Shown: one piece after another, positions 1 through 10,511 of the stretch
Position numbering within the stretch: the stretch's first letter is position 1
How the letters are laid out: each line of letters opens with the position of its first letter
Assembly (NCBI RefSeq): GCF_963678635.1
Contig: NC_087069.1
Location: forward strand, 53,294,251 to 53,358,250
Source: Symsagittifera roscoffensis
Taxonomy: Eukaryota > Xenacoelomorpha > Acoela > Convolutidae
Length of the DNA: 64,000 bases
Direction of reading: 5' to 3'
Notes under the pieces: model-generated
Databases searched by the model: none
Told to the model about the DNA's origin: nothing
The model's input: the letters and a program-made list of their open reading frames with translations, nothing else
Made by a program: the position numbers and the translations under genes

Positions 1-1
1 T

Positions 2-1900
2 GCCCATTGGGCGGCATCGCAACTCGCAGAATCGTTTTCAAACAAAGTTGACGAATATACAAGAAGTGCTTTCCAATATTTCATTGAAAAAAGAGACTTT
101 TCGAAGCTAAAGACGGAAGTCAAAATAACTGTTGTCTCACTGGGAACACGTTTAGCGCAAGAAACACTGGATAAAACTCTCAGAGAAGTTTTTGAGAGCA
201 AAAAGAATTGGATTTCACAGTTACCAAGCTACGCGAGTAAACTTTCGTCCTCAATCCAAAAAGCTTCCAGTCACGCAACCGCAAAAGCTGGAGGCTTTTC
301 GTCCGATTCCACAAATGAATATGCAACTTTACTGCAGATTGGCAAAACTGCCAAAGTTATCATAAACTCAAGTTTAGTGTTTACTCGAGTTGAAAGACAA
401 ATTGATAAAATAGAATCATCTCTCAAACGTAATTTGGAAGAGGCCGAACGAAAAAAGGCCTCATTATCATCTGGGTTTTTGTCTGGAAGCCGGCCAAGCC
501 AGTTTACAGCAGCCGAAATAGCTGAAAAATTTATTTTAGATTGCAAGGATCATCTTGCGAAGGATGTTAGCCACGAGTTCAGTCAAGACCTTCTAAAGCC
601 AGCCACTGAATTCGCCTTGAATTTTATGGCGAAGCAGGCGTATATGAAAACCGAACAAATATACGACAAATACCAGATTGGAAAACAGCGTCTTGAGTTC
701 CAAAAACTTAAAAGAAAAATTAACCAATCGGGTTCTACTCTAAAGCATTCTGGCGTATCTCAAGAGTTTATTACGCAAATTATCCAAAAATGCTATCAAA
801 ATGAAATGACGGATTTATTGGAAAATACAAAAAGTCCGGATCTTTACGCTGAAATGGTTGAATTTGGGTTCCCTGCGGGAGCCATAGCGCTCCAGTATTC
901 TGCAAAAATTGCTGAAATGAACCTTCAAATCATTGCACTGGATGGCAGCCCAATAATGGAAGTTGACAACGACTCGGTTCCAAAAATTGAAGATAGAACC
1001 AAGACAATAACTTTTGATAGAGAAACACAGGAGTATATTAGTACCACGGGTATCCGAAAACCATGTTTAATCAAAGCACTGGCACTTTCTGGCGTCGAAG
1101 TTACCACGGAAGAATTTGCAGTCGGTCTTCGAACTGATCATAAGCTTCGTGAATGTATGAAATCCGGAGTCGAATCGAATCTTCGCAGAAGGTTGGAAGG
1201 AGAACAACCCAAAAGTCAAAACATTGCATCAATTTTTGTCAAAACGAAAAATTACGAAGAAACTCGTAGATCCATTTGTCGTGACAAATTAGAAATACAA
1301 ACAAAAAAGCAGTCGATTTCCTCATGCGAAGCAAAACATCGCTCAGCTCTGTTGGCAACTGCGGTAGAACTGAATGTACGCAAACAGCAAACAGATTACA
1401 TAGAAGTCGCTGAAGCTACCTTGACAAATGCAGAATATAAGATAATTAAAACAGAGGAAGGATTAAGAGTTGTTGACGCAAAACAAGAAAACTCGTTCTT
1501 TCAGTCAATTTCAGTGAAAAGTTACGAACGATATAACATGCAACTGCTTACAAGCTTCGAACGAAGCAACAACGCAAAACTCGCTTTGGGAAACATGTTT
1601 GTGCAACATTTGAAGTCAACCCCCACTGTACATGATTTGGAGGAAGTCTCTGTTCTTTCACAGCATTCAGACCACGCATTCATGCAAGACTATCAACAAA
1701 ATCGCTACACTCAATTATGCATTGCCTATGAATGTCTGGATGATAAAATGGAGGTACAGTTACAACGTGAAAAACGTTCGATTGAAAGAAAAGGCCATAT
1801 ATACTGCAGAACGATAGCCAGCTACGTCAGGAATAAAACCTTGGCTTCGTTAACAAAGTTGATGGAACATGCCCCAAGAGCCATCAACCTAATAGATTGA
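2..1900 (+). CDS. 3' end of a long coiled-coil-rich host protein (unrecognised)
   Basis: One frame is open from base 2 to the TGA at 1898-1900, giving at least 632 residues. There is no stop upstream of the first internal start codons, so the true start lies left of the window. The protein is hydrophilic and rich in K, E, Q and S, with long predicted helices, for example at residues 120-160 counted from the window edge and again over the last 250 residues. A region near residues 255-290 (around YAEMVEFGFPAGA) looks globular. It reminds me weakly of OTU-like or similar modules in large arthropod multidomain proteins, but I would not assign a function. No intron is needed in this stretch, so it is probably a single large terminal exon. 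Codon use is balanced and unlike the T-rich neighbouring repeats. An AT-rich, gene-free stretch follows. Confidence 0.75.
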   Translation, partial: AHWAASQLAESFSNKVDEYTRSAFQYFIEKRDFSKLKTEVKITVVSLGTRLAQETLDKTLREVFESKKNWISQLPSYASKLSSSIQKASSHATAKAGGFSSDSTNEYATLLQIGKTAKVIINSSLVFTRVERQIDKIESSLKRNLEEAERKKASLSSGFLSGSRPSQFTAAEIAEKFILDCKDHLAKDVSHEFSQDLLKPATEFALNFMAKQAYMKTEQIYDKYQIGKQRLEFQKLKRKINQSGSTLKHSGVSQEFITQIIQKCYQNEMTDLLENTKSPDLYAEMVEFGFPAGAIALQYSAKIAEMNLQIIALDGSPIMEVDNDSVPKIEDRTKTITFDRETQEYISTTGIRKPCLIKALALSGVEVTTEEFAVGLRTDHKLRECMKSGVESNLRRRLEGEQPKSQNIASIFVKTKNYEETRRSICRDKLEIQTKKQSISSCEAKHRSALLATAVELNVRKQQTDYIEVAEATLTNAEYKIIKTEEGLRVVDAKQENSFFQSISVKSYERYNMQLLTSFERSNNAKLALGNMFVQHLKSTPTVHDLEEVSVLSQHSDHAFMQDYQQNRYTQLCIAYECLDDKMEVQLQREKRSIERKGHIYCRTIASYVRNKTLASLTKLMEHAPRAINLID

Positions 1901-2014
1901 TTGAACGATATATCTGAAAAAAATGCGGCGAACATTTAATTGAGCGAAGCTAAAATTTGTTAACTCTATGCATTTAAAAATAGAGCAGCAATGCAGATTT
2001 AAATTTTCAGCTTT

Positions 2015-2212
2015 CATTACGAGGCTAAACTGTGCATTTTGTGAATTTTAAGCGGATTCCGCAACAAGGACGCTCCTTTGTCCTTTTTTTCTGCCATTTT
2101 CTTTGATCGTTCCGACAAAACTTAACCATGTTTAAAGACTTGTATATGGAATCCAAGAACATACAGACACAAACATGTGCGTCTATTCAGTGCACAGTTT
2201 GGCCTCGTAATG
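2015..2212. repeat. 198 bp foldback element
   Basis: The two ends are a 22 bp inverted repeat beginning CATTACGAGGCYAAACTGTG, with one mismatch between arms. The right arm plus about 80 inner bases is found again at 13235-13330. No coding capacity is seen. This is the structure of a non-autonomous foldback or MITE-like element. I did not find a clear target-site duplication. Confidence 0.6.
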
Positions 2213-2586
2213 TTGAAAGATCAGGCGACAACATGTTTTTAAGTAAACTTGAAAATATTTACCAATGCAATCTAAGCTACCATTTGATGAGTAACAATCA
2301 GGATAAATGCCATAAAAACTGTTTTGTCCTGAATAAACTAATTTAAAATATACACCTTGTAAAAATGCCATTTTATACTCTAACTACAATGATTATCGCT
2401 AAACATTTTTCAAAATACTAATCTGCAAACAAATTCGTTTTGAAGATATAATTTTTATCAAAGGACTCTTTGAAGCAAAAAATGTAGTATTTAATTTTAA
2501 GGATAAGGCTCCAATTAAAATACCCAGATTTGCAAGGTATTGGTACAATAAAAACGAAAACCGCATTTTTTGGCTTGACGTTACCT
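2213..2586. other. Gene-free AT-rich stretch
   Basis: Between the foldback element and the E1 3' LTR I see only short frames without protein-like composition and no recognisable motif. Confidence 0.5.
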
Positions 2587-2902
2587 TCACGTTGTGGCCG
2601 AAAAAATTGAGGGTAAATAAAGAATACTAAATTAATAAATGGATGTAAATAAAAAGAATGGAATAATCTATTTATATATCTTCCAGAATTGATTACTTTT
2701 GATCGAGAACTTCAGCAACTTGATTTTAACACTCTAGGATTTCGCAACTGACTTTGCGACAAGCATGTGTGACAAAGATACGGACTGGTGAAAAGTTTCC
2801 TTGAACAACTTACTGCACATTTTAGCTACAAAGTTATGATTATAGCATAGATACGGAAAAATAGATAAACTAGAGTGAGGTATCGAAGATCGCCTCTTGA
2901 CA
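2587..2902 (-). repeat. E1 3' LTR
   Basis: This matches 9571-9878 over its whole length, for example the shared blocks around 2735-2860 and 9705-9830 (CACTCTAGG, TGTGTGACAAA, ACTTACTGCAC). On the minus strand both copies begin TGTCAWGAGGCGA and end near GGCCACAACGT. Boundaries are set by where the two copies stop matching and are good to a few bases. Confidence 0.8.
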
Positions 2903-3371
2903 ACTCTCACACTTGGAGAAAATTTATCGAAGACAAATTTTGACTTTTTGATTAGGCAAAAATGTATTACAGTGCGTCAGTGAATGGATTCGATATAAAA
3001 CTATCACATGTAAATGGTTTGAAAAATTAAGCGTAATGAGTTCTAAATAAGTTTTTCATAGAAAATGTTTCTAAAGTTTGTTTTTCTGGTTTTGATGGTC
3101 GTAATTTCTTGAACAGAGTGACCTGATCTTTAGTCCGTGGGAGCAGTGAGAGGGCATCCTCTTCTGCTGATCGGAGCGAACGGAGGAGGTCGGCAGTGCT
3201 CAGTTTGGTCTTTGGCTGGTGGGGTTAACTAGTGCATTTCTGTAGACTCGATGCTCTTGACCGGAGTGCCGTAGTGGATGACTAAAAAACCTCGCTGGTT
3301 TCTTAGAAGGCCCTGATGACCTAATCGACTCACTCTTAGTGGGTTCGTTACTGTTTGGTTCTGTTGTAGAA
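2903..3371 (-). other. E1 3' untranslated region
   Basis: This lies between the Pol tail and the 3' LTR in the element's sense. I see no open frame of note. The minus-strand sequence next to the LTR is only mildly purine-rich, so the polypurine tract is degraded or I cannot place it. Confidence 0.4.
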
Positions 3372-3629
3372 TCATCCCGAGCGAGGATTGAATCTAAGGA
3401 CGTTTTGAGCGAGCCCTTCTTGGGTTGACGCAGTGGGAGGTGCGGATCGCCCTGCCTCTATCTCGACGTGCGCGTTCGCCTGTGGTGGAGTTGGAATGTG
3501 AATGTAAGACGACCCTGTCTGATCTTTATGGAGCGAAGGTGGTTTAGTTCGCGGAGCCTCTTCTAGCTCCAGAGATGGTCCACCCGTGATTGAGACTTCA
3601 CTTGAGGACTCCGCAGTGAGGTCTACCAC
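3372..3629 (-). pseudogene. E1 Pol C-terminal tail fragment
   Basis: This 85-residue frame is rich in S, P, E and T and starts within a longer decayed frame. It sits downstream of the integrase core in element order, where gypsy Pol proteins often have a disordered tail. There is no catalytic motif. The stretch from 3630 to about 4640 on the minus strand holds further decayed Pol tail with frequent stops. Confidence 0.45.
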
Positions 3630-4639
3630 CGTACCTCTAACAGCTTCGCTGGTCTGTCTCGAAGCCGGGGATGTGGAATTTTGATTAGCCGGTCGAGGGG
3701 CAATTCGTTTTTGTATCCTCTCGCCTATTGTGCCTGGTGTCGCTGAGTACTCACGAACGTTAACGTTTGGCCTAAAGCTTTTATGAATTTCCGAAAAAAA
3801 TTTCCCTTCTTAGTAAGCACGTGTTATCCGTGATTCGAACAATCTTGATCTTAGCTAATTTAAACAGAGGTTTTCCAGAGTTTCGATCAAAAATTTGTTG
3901 GAATATTTTGACGCTAAGCGGATCTTGCAAATTTAGTTTTTCTAATTTACGTGTTATTGAGAGTTTTTCGGCCTCAAAGACGCCGCTACGTTGAGCCTTT
4001 GGGAGTGCGACAAGAAAATAGATTGGAGGTTCCCCACGTGGTCGTAGAATCGGAGTGTGCCTTCCGTGATCTCAGATTTTAGCGAGTTCGCGAGGCCACT
4101 GTTTCTGGAGGCTAATTCCCGCAGAAGCTCTCTCCTCTGTTGAGGTTGGACCTTACGCTCGAGTTGATTCCAGGTGTTGGCCTATTTAGCTAGTCCTTCC
4201 ACGGCCTTGTAGGGCTGACTATCCGCAATCCTATCTACAACGCCAAAGAGTGGGTTAATTCTGTATGGTATATCCGGACTGTTGCTGGCTCCGCGTCGCA
4301 CCAGTTTTCCTCTATCTCTACTGTAGTCCTAGTTTGTCCGTTGTTCCGGAATTCGAAGCTCTCTAATTCTTGAGCTGGAGAACGAGAATATACAACATTA
4401 TCGCGTGCTAATGAAAATTCTGTTTTAGGTTTTAGCCCAAAATGAAATTCGGACGGAGATTATTTCATTGTGGCGTGGCTCGTTATCCTGATGTAATCAA
4501 TGGTTTGTTCGAGCGTTTATTTTATATTTTTAAAGTTTGGATTCAATTTTTTGGCCTCGACTTCCGTTTGGTAGTTTGAATCAAACTCTCCGCTGAGCCA
4601 CAACTTCTATGGTTCCCAAATCGTGTAAGGATAAGTTTT

Positions 4640-4935
4640 ATACCTCTACTTTTGCATAAGTCATCCTTTAAAGCGCTTTTAAACCCGGTACCGTAATCGA
4701 TCCTAATCTGCTCAGATATGCCATGATTACAAATATAAGATTTTAGGAATTTGATTAGCTTTTTTGCACTTGTTTGTTTAGCTACATAACCGAAGGGTAT
4801 TTTGAAAAACGATCAATCGCAACTATACTTTGTAAATTGCCTTCATTTTCGTCAATAAGTGAACTCGCGAAATTGAGTGGAAGTTCTTGATTAGGAGCTG
4901 AAAACGGCGGTAACGGTTTAGAAGAGTTATGATTT
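4640..4935 (-). pseudogene. E1 integrase core fragment
   Basis: In broken frames the minus strand gives recognisable integrase core sequence: AIDRFSKY near 4810, then a helix ending in KFLKSYICNHGI near 4740, then DYGTGFKSAL near 4690, which holds the second catalytic Asp. Where the first catalytic Asp belongs (normally in a LDFAG-type motif) the sequence reads LNFAS, so that Asp is replaced by Asn. This piece cannot have been active. The zinc-binding domain expected upstream (about 4940-5100) is not readable. Confidence 0.65.
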
Positions 4936-5103
4936 TTGGAGTTTTTTGTTATTTTTACCGAACAAAGTGCATTCTAGACCTTTCTATCAACTGTTAACTA
5001 TTTAGCGGTTCAAGAAGGGCCATCATATTCACTTCGATGCGTCCATCATAGCTGCTTATCCAAGATGCGATCTATGAAGTCGGGCGAGAAATGCACACTT
5101 GAG

Positions 5104-5742
5104 TTATTCTGGTATTGCGAGCGTGTTGTCAATTAAGACGCAGTTGTTGACTACTGCCGCCTTCGGCCAGAAGTGGGTCATGTATGCCCACAGCTTGTTG
5201 AATGCCTGTACATCCCTGGTTATGATGGCCGTCGGCAATGGGCCCAAAAACTGATCCTCCCCGGTGAGCTCCGCGAGTAGATCCACATAAAACAGTCCCA
5301 GGATGCCAACTACTTTGCGCTTATCCCGCGTGACGGGAGGTTTGTGTGCGTTGATTGCGTGGGTCCCCACCTGAATCACGACCTGTTGTCGGGCTTTCCT
5401 AACTAGGCGCTGCCTCCGGCACTTATCCAGAAGTTGGGCCCGACTGTCTCAAGTGCTCTGTCCGCGCGCAATCACAAAGCGATCCTTCGATTGCTGCAAT
5501 CTGGCCTTGTTACGGGCATGTATCATAACGATCCTTCTATGTCGGTTTGCTGATCCTGACATTAAGGGCTCGTGTCTTTGGTGATTCGGGGCACGAAAAA
5601 TAGGAGAGGATGTACTGAAAATTTCTACAGAAATTTGCAGATTTGCTTCTTCGAGAGTAATGTTAGGTACGTCGATTATGCTGATTGATGAGTTTGAAGT
5701 AATTAGTTGAGAAGTATTTGGTTGAGAGGTTTTCATTATCAA
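5104..5742 (-). pseudogene. E1 RNase H-integrase linker and pre-integrase region
   Basis: Two frames, 5449-5742 and 5104-5379, are separated by about 70 bases of out-of-frame sequence. The second ends with VLIDNTLAIPE, the strand that typically precedes the HHCC zinc finger in this gypsy group. The first is a charged linker (RFVIARGQS near its end). Together they show the element once continued directly into integrase. The break between them is a frameshift or small indel. Confidence 0.55.
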
Positions 5743-5812
5743 ACTTGAGGATGAAATATAAGAACGGAGACAATGATTTTTCTACGATCATCGTGTTTAC
5801 CATATCCCATTT

Positions 5813-6160
5813 GCATAAAGAACTGTGATTGGTCAGACGAAATAGAGCATGTACAGTCGACCTCTAGCGGCGAGTTTGATGTGCTTAAGCTTTGCATACC
5901 GAACTGTGATTGGTTGAGCTGTCGAGAACATAATTTTCTGACCTCTAGCGGCGAGGGCTTGTTGCAATAAGTTAAAAAATTGTCCTATGATTGTTTAAAA
6001 TCTCGGTTGACAATTCCGACGCCCTCTAGTGGCAAAGACAACCGTCAGTTGCTGATCTCTGATTGGTTGAAGGTGACGTTTAGTGATTGGTCTTTTTCTT
6101 TTAGCAAGGAGGCGACCGGTTTTGTCTGAAACGTTACCAAACGTTTTGATTGGTTGAATT
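5813..6160. promoter_or_regulatory. Clustered inverted CCAAT boxes with CTCF-like sites
   Basis: On the plus strand GATTGG (inverted CCAAT) occurs near 5827, 5910, 6060, 6089 and 6149, five times in about 330 bp. CCTCTAGCGGCGAG occurs near 5860 and 5942, and CCCTCTAGTGGC near 6025. The reverse complement of the last, GCCACTAGAGGGC, fits the CTCF core. The first two motifs sit in an imperfect ~82 bp tandem repeat (5813-5874 and 5896-5955). The block (about 5745-6255) interrupts E1 and is not element-like. Regulatory function is inferred from motif density only. Confidence 0.35.
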
Positions 6161-6350
6161 TTGGCTAAGTTAGAAATTGTGCATACTGGTACAAATTTTG
6201 TCCGCCCCGAAATATAGATTGAGTTCAAAGCCTTATTAAAAATTTGAAGCAATTGCTATCGTGGCCCAAACGTTTGGTTCTAACTCCTGTTCCAAACAAG
6301 CCCCCACCACACTATGACTTGCGTTGAGAGGCTTCTGAAGTATCATAAGG

Positions 6351-6946
6351 TTAGAGATTGGGGATCTTGGCTATGAGATCCAGGATGTTCATGAAAGCTA
6401 AGTTTTGCTCTTCCTCCCACATAAATGATTTCTTGTTACAGACTTTTAGCGAAGAGCAAAACGAAACCTTGTACTTGTGAAGATCCGATTTGAAGCGTTG
6501 TAGATTGTTTAGAGTACCCATAAATGACCTCAGTTGTTTGAGCGTTTTCGGTTGCTCAAAAAACTTATTAGCCTCAATTTTCAAAAACTTCGTGGCGTAA
6601 CCGGTTTTGTCGAGCTCAAACCCCAGCCAGATAAGTTTGTTAACTGAGAACTCACTTTTAATTAGTCTAATGCCCATCCTTCTTCATTCAATCGTTTCAT
6701 GGTTTTGAACCAGCATGTTGTGATCCTCAAACTCCCTTTAGTAACCACTTGGTTACTAGTTAGATCGGATAAAGGTAACTGGCTAGAAGCATATTTTAGG
6801 TAAAGAGAGGCAAACCACACTTTTCCAGGCATTTTTTTAGTGATTATCTGAGTCGCTGAGTCGATTAACCCGTGCATATTGGACATTTGGTATTTGTTTT
6901 TCCAAAGTTGAGCATTCATAGCTTTTGCCTTAAGCGTCAGTTTCAT
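6351..6946 (-). pseudogene. E1 reverse transcriptase / RNase H connection, palm core deleted
   Basis: The frame 6662-6946 carries the start of the RT palm (VWFASLYLKYASSQLPLSDLTS), in which the expected catalytic Asp of the LDL motif is Tyr. Directly after LTSNQ the sequence jumps to VVTKGSL, a motif that normally follows the catalytic YxDD box, so about 50-60 residues including YxDD are missing. The next frame, 6351-6677, overlaps slightly in another register. It gives the thumb/connection (WLGFELDKTGY, LRSFMGTLNNLQRF, FMWEEEQNLAF). The RT is therefore catalytically dead. Confidence 0.75.
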
Positions 6947-7066
6947 AGATCTGTCCTTTTTTGCAATTAGAACGATTGGAGCAGTAAAGTGATCCGTCGT
7001 ACACTTATCTAGTTTCTCGGTGTGCTTATCTCTGATTAATGTTTTTGTTACAGTCGTAACCCGGGT

Positions 7067-7558
7067 TTATGTTTCAAAGGGTATCTTTCGGCCATTGACG
7101 TGTCGATGAATAAGTGGGTCTTTAAAATTAGTGAAAACTCTATGATTTTTGGACCTCTCCAGTCGACTGAATACTTTAGGGTAACTGTTTAAAAAATGAT
7201 CTCTCCAAAACTTAGGGGTAGGATCCATCTCCTCCACAGCCTCTCTAGCGTTCACTTCAAGTGGTTGTTGTTGATTTATCTTTATATCTAGATGTCCATG
7301 AAGATTTAGACCCACCCAACAAGTTTTGCGTCCTATTTTCCGACACGAGAAACCGAGCTCCGTCAATCTTCCATCCCTGCTACATAAATGGGATTTCAAG
7401 AGAACCAAACAGTTTGACAGGTCTTTTATATAGTCACAATTTGTGGTCACCACCGGGTGCCTCAAAACATCTTTAAATTTTACATTTGGTAAATTCATTG
7501 TCAAGATATCCCCTGTTTTTTTATTCAGAAATGAGACTGGGCTACCAATGTCTACCAT
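7067..7558 (-). pseudogene. E1 protease, second copy of a tandem duplication
   Basis: This 163-residue frame begins at the active-site loop MVDIGSPVSFLN. The usual DTG/DSG is DIG here, and the same change is present in the other copy at about 8330. Downstream are the rest of the protease fold and the start of the RT region (FETP-like linker before the palm). The duplication joint is near 7582: upstream bases (TGCGGTCTGGAAATAG) repeat those at 8387. A T-to-I change at the active site suggests an inactive enzyme unless the whole family has it. Confidence 0.7.
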
Positions 7559-7582
7559 GGCGTAGAAAAACTATTTCCAGAC

Positions 7583-7844
7583 CGCAAGGTATCATTGAGT
7601 GACGAAATAATAGCTTTGTGATCGGTGAGAATGACAAATTGTTTCCGAGTAAATACGTGCGGAAATGTTCGCACTCCCAAACAAGAGCTAGTAATTTTAA
7701 TTCATTGGTTCTGTATTTACTTTTTCCTAAATTGAAAAATCTTGCAGCAAAAGCTATCGTGACCCAAACATTTGGTTCTAACTCCTGTTCCAAACAAGCC
7801 TCCAACCCAATACAACTTGCGTTGAGAAGCTTTTGAAGCATCAT
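7583..7844 (-). pseudogene. E1 RNase H fragment, first copy
   Basis: The frame contains the RNase H hallmark region GLEACLEQELEPNVWVTIAFAARF followed by TNELKLLALVWECEHFRTYLLG. It carries the catalytic Glu and then loses frame near the Asp-His region. The same sequence recurs in broken form at about 6260-6320, where it belongs to the second unit of the tandem duplication. Confidence 0.7.
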
Positions 7845-7868
7845 AAGGGTAGAGATTAATGATTTTGG

Positions 7869-8735
7869 CTATGAGATCTGGATGTTCGTAAAAGCTACGT
7901 TTTGCTCTTCCACCCACATAAATGATTTCTTGTTACACTTTTTTAGCGATGAGCGAAATGAAACCGTGAAGCGTTGAAGCGTTATGAAGCCTTGTAGATG
8001 GTTTAGAGTTATGAAGCGTTGTAGATGGTTTAGAGTACCCATTAGAGTACTCACTTCGAGCGGTTTTCGTTGAATTGTCTCTATATCAAGCTGCCCATGA
8101 AAATTTAGGCCCACCCAACAAGTTTCGCGTCCTATTCTCCGACACAAGAAACTGAACTCCGTCAATCTTCGATCCCTGCTACGTAAACGAGATTTCAAGA
8201 GAACCAAACAATTTGATAGGCCTTTTATATATTCACAATATGTGGTCACCACCGGGTGCCTCAAAACATCCATAAATTTTACATACGATAATTTCATCAT
8301 CAAGATATCCGCTGTTCTTTTATTCAGAAATGAGACTGGGCTACCAATGTCTACCGTGGCGTGGAAGAAACTAATTCCAGACCGCAAATGAAGGTTTTGG
8401 GGTTTGCCTCCCTCCGCTCTTAAAAATTCAACACTATTAATTTGCACCACATCAAACGCCATAGCGCCGTAATCCGGTTCGGTTTCGTCGGCGACATCTA
8501 TGAAGTCACGTTCTTGATCCTGTTGCGGTTTTTCTTGCTGGATCATGTTTACTCTTCGTTTCGTGGTGCTGCAAACCTTAGCAAAGTGTCTCTTCTTCTT
8601 GCACGCGTTACACGTGGCCTCTCTTGTCGGACGTGATTCGCGACGATCAGTATTGAATGGATTACCACATAAAAATAGCACGGTTTTGACTGATTTGGGT
8701 CTGGGTGGTCCGATGGTTGTCTCCCCCTCGACCAT
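7869..8735 (-). pseudogene. E1 Gag zinc knuckle plus protease, RT deleted
   Basis: One 288-residue frame runs through a CCHC zinc knuckle (CNACKKKRHFAKVC), a linker, the protease with active-site loop TVDIGSPVSFLN, and about 100 more protease-linker residues. It then jumps directly to RT thumb sequence (LMGTLNHLQRF, FMWVEEQNVAF). The whole RT palm is missing between these parts. A short internal stutter, LNHLQ(R/G)FIT, is repeated twice where the deletion was sealed. This is unit 1 of the tandem duplication; unit 2 at 6.3-7.6 kb keeps more RT. Confidence 0.75.
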
Positions 8736-9194
8736 GGTAAGAGTTATTACGTACTGTTGATCTGAAGATGTGGGTTCTTGCTTGGTTGTTGTCGATTGGT
8801 TGTTCGGGAGCAGTTTTTGGAATTGTTCCGAAATGTTTGCCCTTTTTTCGCACTCTTACGAAAACTGAAGGGTGTCTTCGAGGTTTGCCTTCGCCCTGAT
8901 CAACTGTTGTTGTACATCAACATGTCTGATTCGGCCGATGAATAGGTCTTTGAGTGTGGCTTTTTCTTGATCTATTGGCCAGGTACACATAGCTTTTTGT
9001 GCGCTGAGACTTGCGTAAAATGAGGAAAACAAATCAAGGTTTTACATGAAAATTGTTTTGTACAATTTTATCCGCTCAACTGTGTAGTCCCGTTAAGCTT
9101 TGAACCAATCTTCGCAATTTCTTATGAAATTCAATAATAGAGCACGCATTTAGGTCCAGATTTTGAAACGAGTCGATAACCCTTTTTACCTCAT

Positions 9195-9560
9195 TTACAA
9201 ACAAAAAGAAGAGTCTATCCGACCGTGTCCTATCCAAGGGCTTTTACGTCTCCTCTCCGCATTGTACTCGTCCATTCGCCGGTTTGCGGCCACGTTTCGA
9301 AGAAGTCTGTTGGCGGCCTCTGTCGCAGCTTCCAACGGTCCCTGAGCTTTGGTCTTAGGATACGGCTCATCCAAAAGAGTCACTGGAGCGTCTAATACTT
9401 CCCCGGGCGAAATTTTGTACTCGAGGCTTATGGCAAACAAAACCTGTCTCGCCCATGTCTCCCAGATAAATGGAGGATTGACAGATGATTTGGTCCAGAA
9501 CTGAGGGATTCCAAATAAATCAGTCCTGTCTTTGTTCACAGGAGCTGCTGGCTGCGCCAT
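9195..9560 (-). pseudogene. E1 Gag N-terminal fragment
   Basis: This 121-residue frame starts with an ATG right after the 5' LTR and untranslated bases (MAQPAAPVNKDRTDLFGIPQ), the usual position of Gag. The conserved PPFIWETWARQVLFAI block is matrix/capsid-like. It ends prematurely, and only about 450 bases separate it from the zinc knuckle frame, so most of the capsid domain is deleted or scrambled. Confidence 0.6.
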
Positions 9561-9570
9561 GAAATTTCGC

Positions 9571-9878
9571 TGACGTTGTGGCCGGAAAACTCAAAGGTAA
9601 TATGTGAATAGGAAAATAAAAATGAGTGTATAAGATTAATGTATTTAGATTTAGAATTTCCAGTATTGAATTTGTTTGAATGAGAGTTTTAGCAACTTGA
9701 TTTCAACACTCTAGGCTGTCGCAACTGACTTTACGGCTAGCATGTGTGACAAACATGCGGACTGGTGAAAAGTGTACTTGAACAACTTACTGCACTCTTA
9801 GCTACAAAGATATGGTTATAGTATAGATATGGATAAGTAGATAAACTAAATTAAGGTACCGAAGTTCGCCTCATGACA
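9571..9878 (-). repeat. E1 5' LTR
   Basis: The partner of the 3' LTR. It starts TGTCATGAGGCGAAC on the minus strand and ends about 10 bases before the gag ATG. The ends fit TG...CA if the last bases are CAACGTCA. Confidence 0.75.
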
Positions 9879-10511
9879 TGGATAATAATCAAATATAATG
9901 GTTTCTCATTGTTTGTCTCCAAAAACTTTAAAACAGCGTCGATTATAATCAACTTCAATGGATTATATATTTTTTTCCGAAATTATTTTAAAAATCTGCA
10001 CTATAAAGACAGTACAGTATATTTGAAACTTGTCTGTTGCTTCTGCATTGTTACAATCAAAATTCGACGAAACTAGCTTTATTTCAACTAAGAAAATAGT
10101 TATCTTCTTTTTTTTGGTGCACAATGCTTTGTCATAAATTGTTTATTTTCTCGGTTTTTTGTTGATGTTATGTGAATTTGTTATGTAATCTCCATAAGCC
10201 AATTTACGTCTTCTGTGGCCACTCCCACTTGTACGCCCCCCCCCCGCTTATCGCCTCAAGGGTACACCTCTATACCTCTCCCAATTACACTTCCTCGCTT
10301 ACATCCTCCATTCCCGTATCTCCCGTGCATTCACACTTTCACCTTTTCGGAGGGACGTGGTGACGGGGTTAGGTAGAGAGAGTGGAGCTAATGTGTGAGG
10401 GGTCAACTCTGTTAAGGATGGGTTGGGTGATAGCGTGGTGCTGGTAAATATAGGATCGGTAAAACGGAGGAGGGCGTTGTGGGGGGGGGGGGGGATAAAC
10501 AAGGGGACGAT
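9879..10511. other. Gene-free stretch with C and G homopolymer runs
   Basis: No protein-like frame is seen. An 11-base C run lies near 10237-10247 and a 13-base G run near 10483-10496, with purine- and pyrimidine-rich sequence between. The pair could form a weak stem, but pairing outside the runs is poor. Confidence 0.4.

Larger units (their letters stand above)
2587..9878 (-). mobile_element. Element E1: dead Ty3/gypsy LTR retrotransposon
   Basis: The element reads on the minus strand from a 5' LTR at about 9571-9878 to a 3' LTR at about 2587-2902, roughly 7.3 kb. Order on the minus strand is gag remnant, zinc knuckle plus protease, RNase H piece, second protease, RT pieces, foreign block, RNase H-integrase linker, integrase core, proline/serine-rich Pol tail. 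This order (protease, RT, RNase H, integrase) is that of Ty3/gypsy. Every gene is broken by stops, frameshifts or deletions. The LTRs have diverged clearly (many substitutions and indels over ~300 bp), so the insertion is old. Confidence 0.85.
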
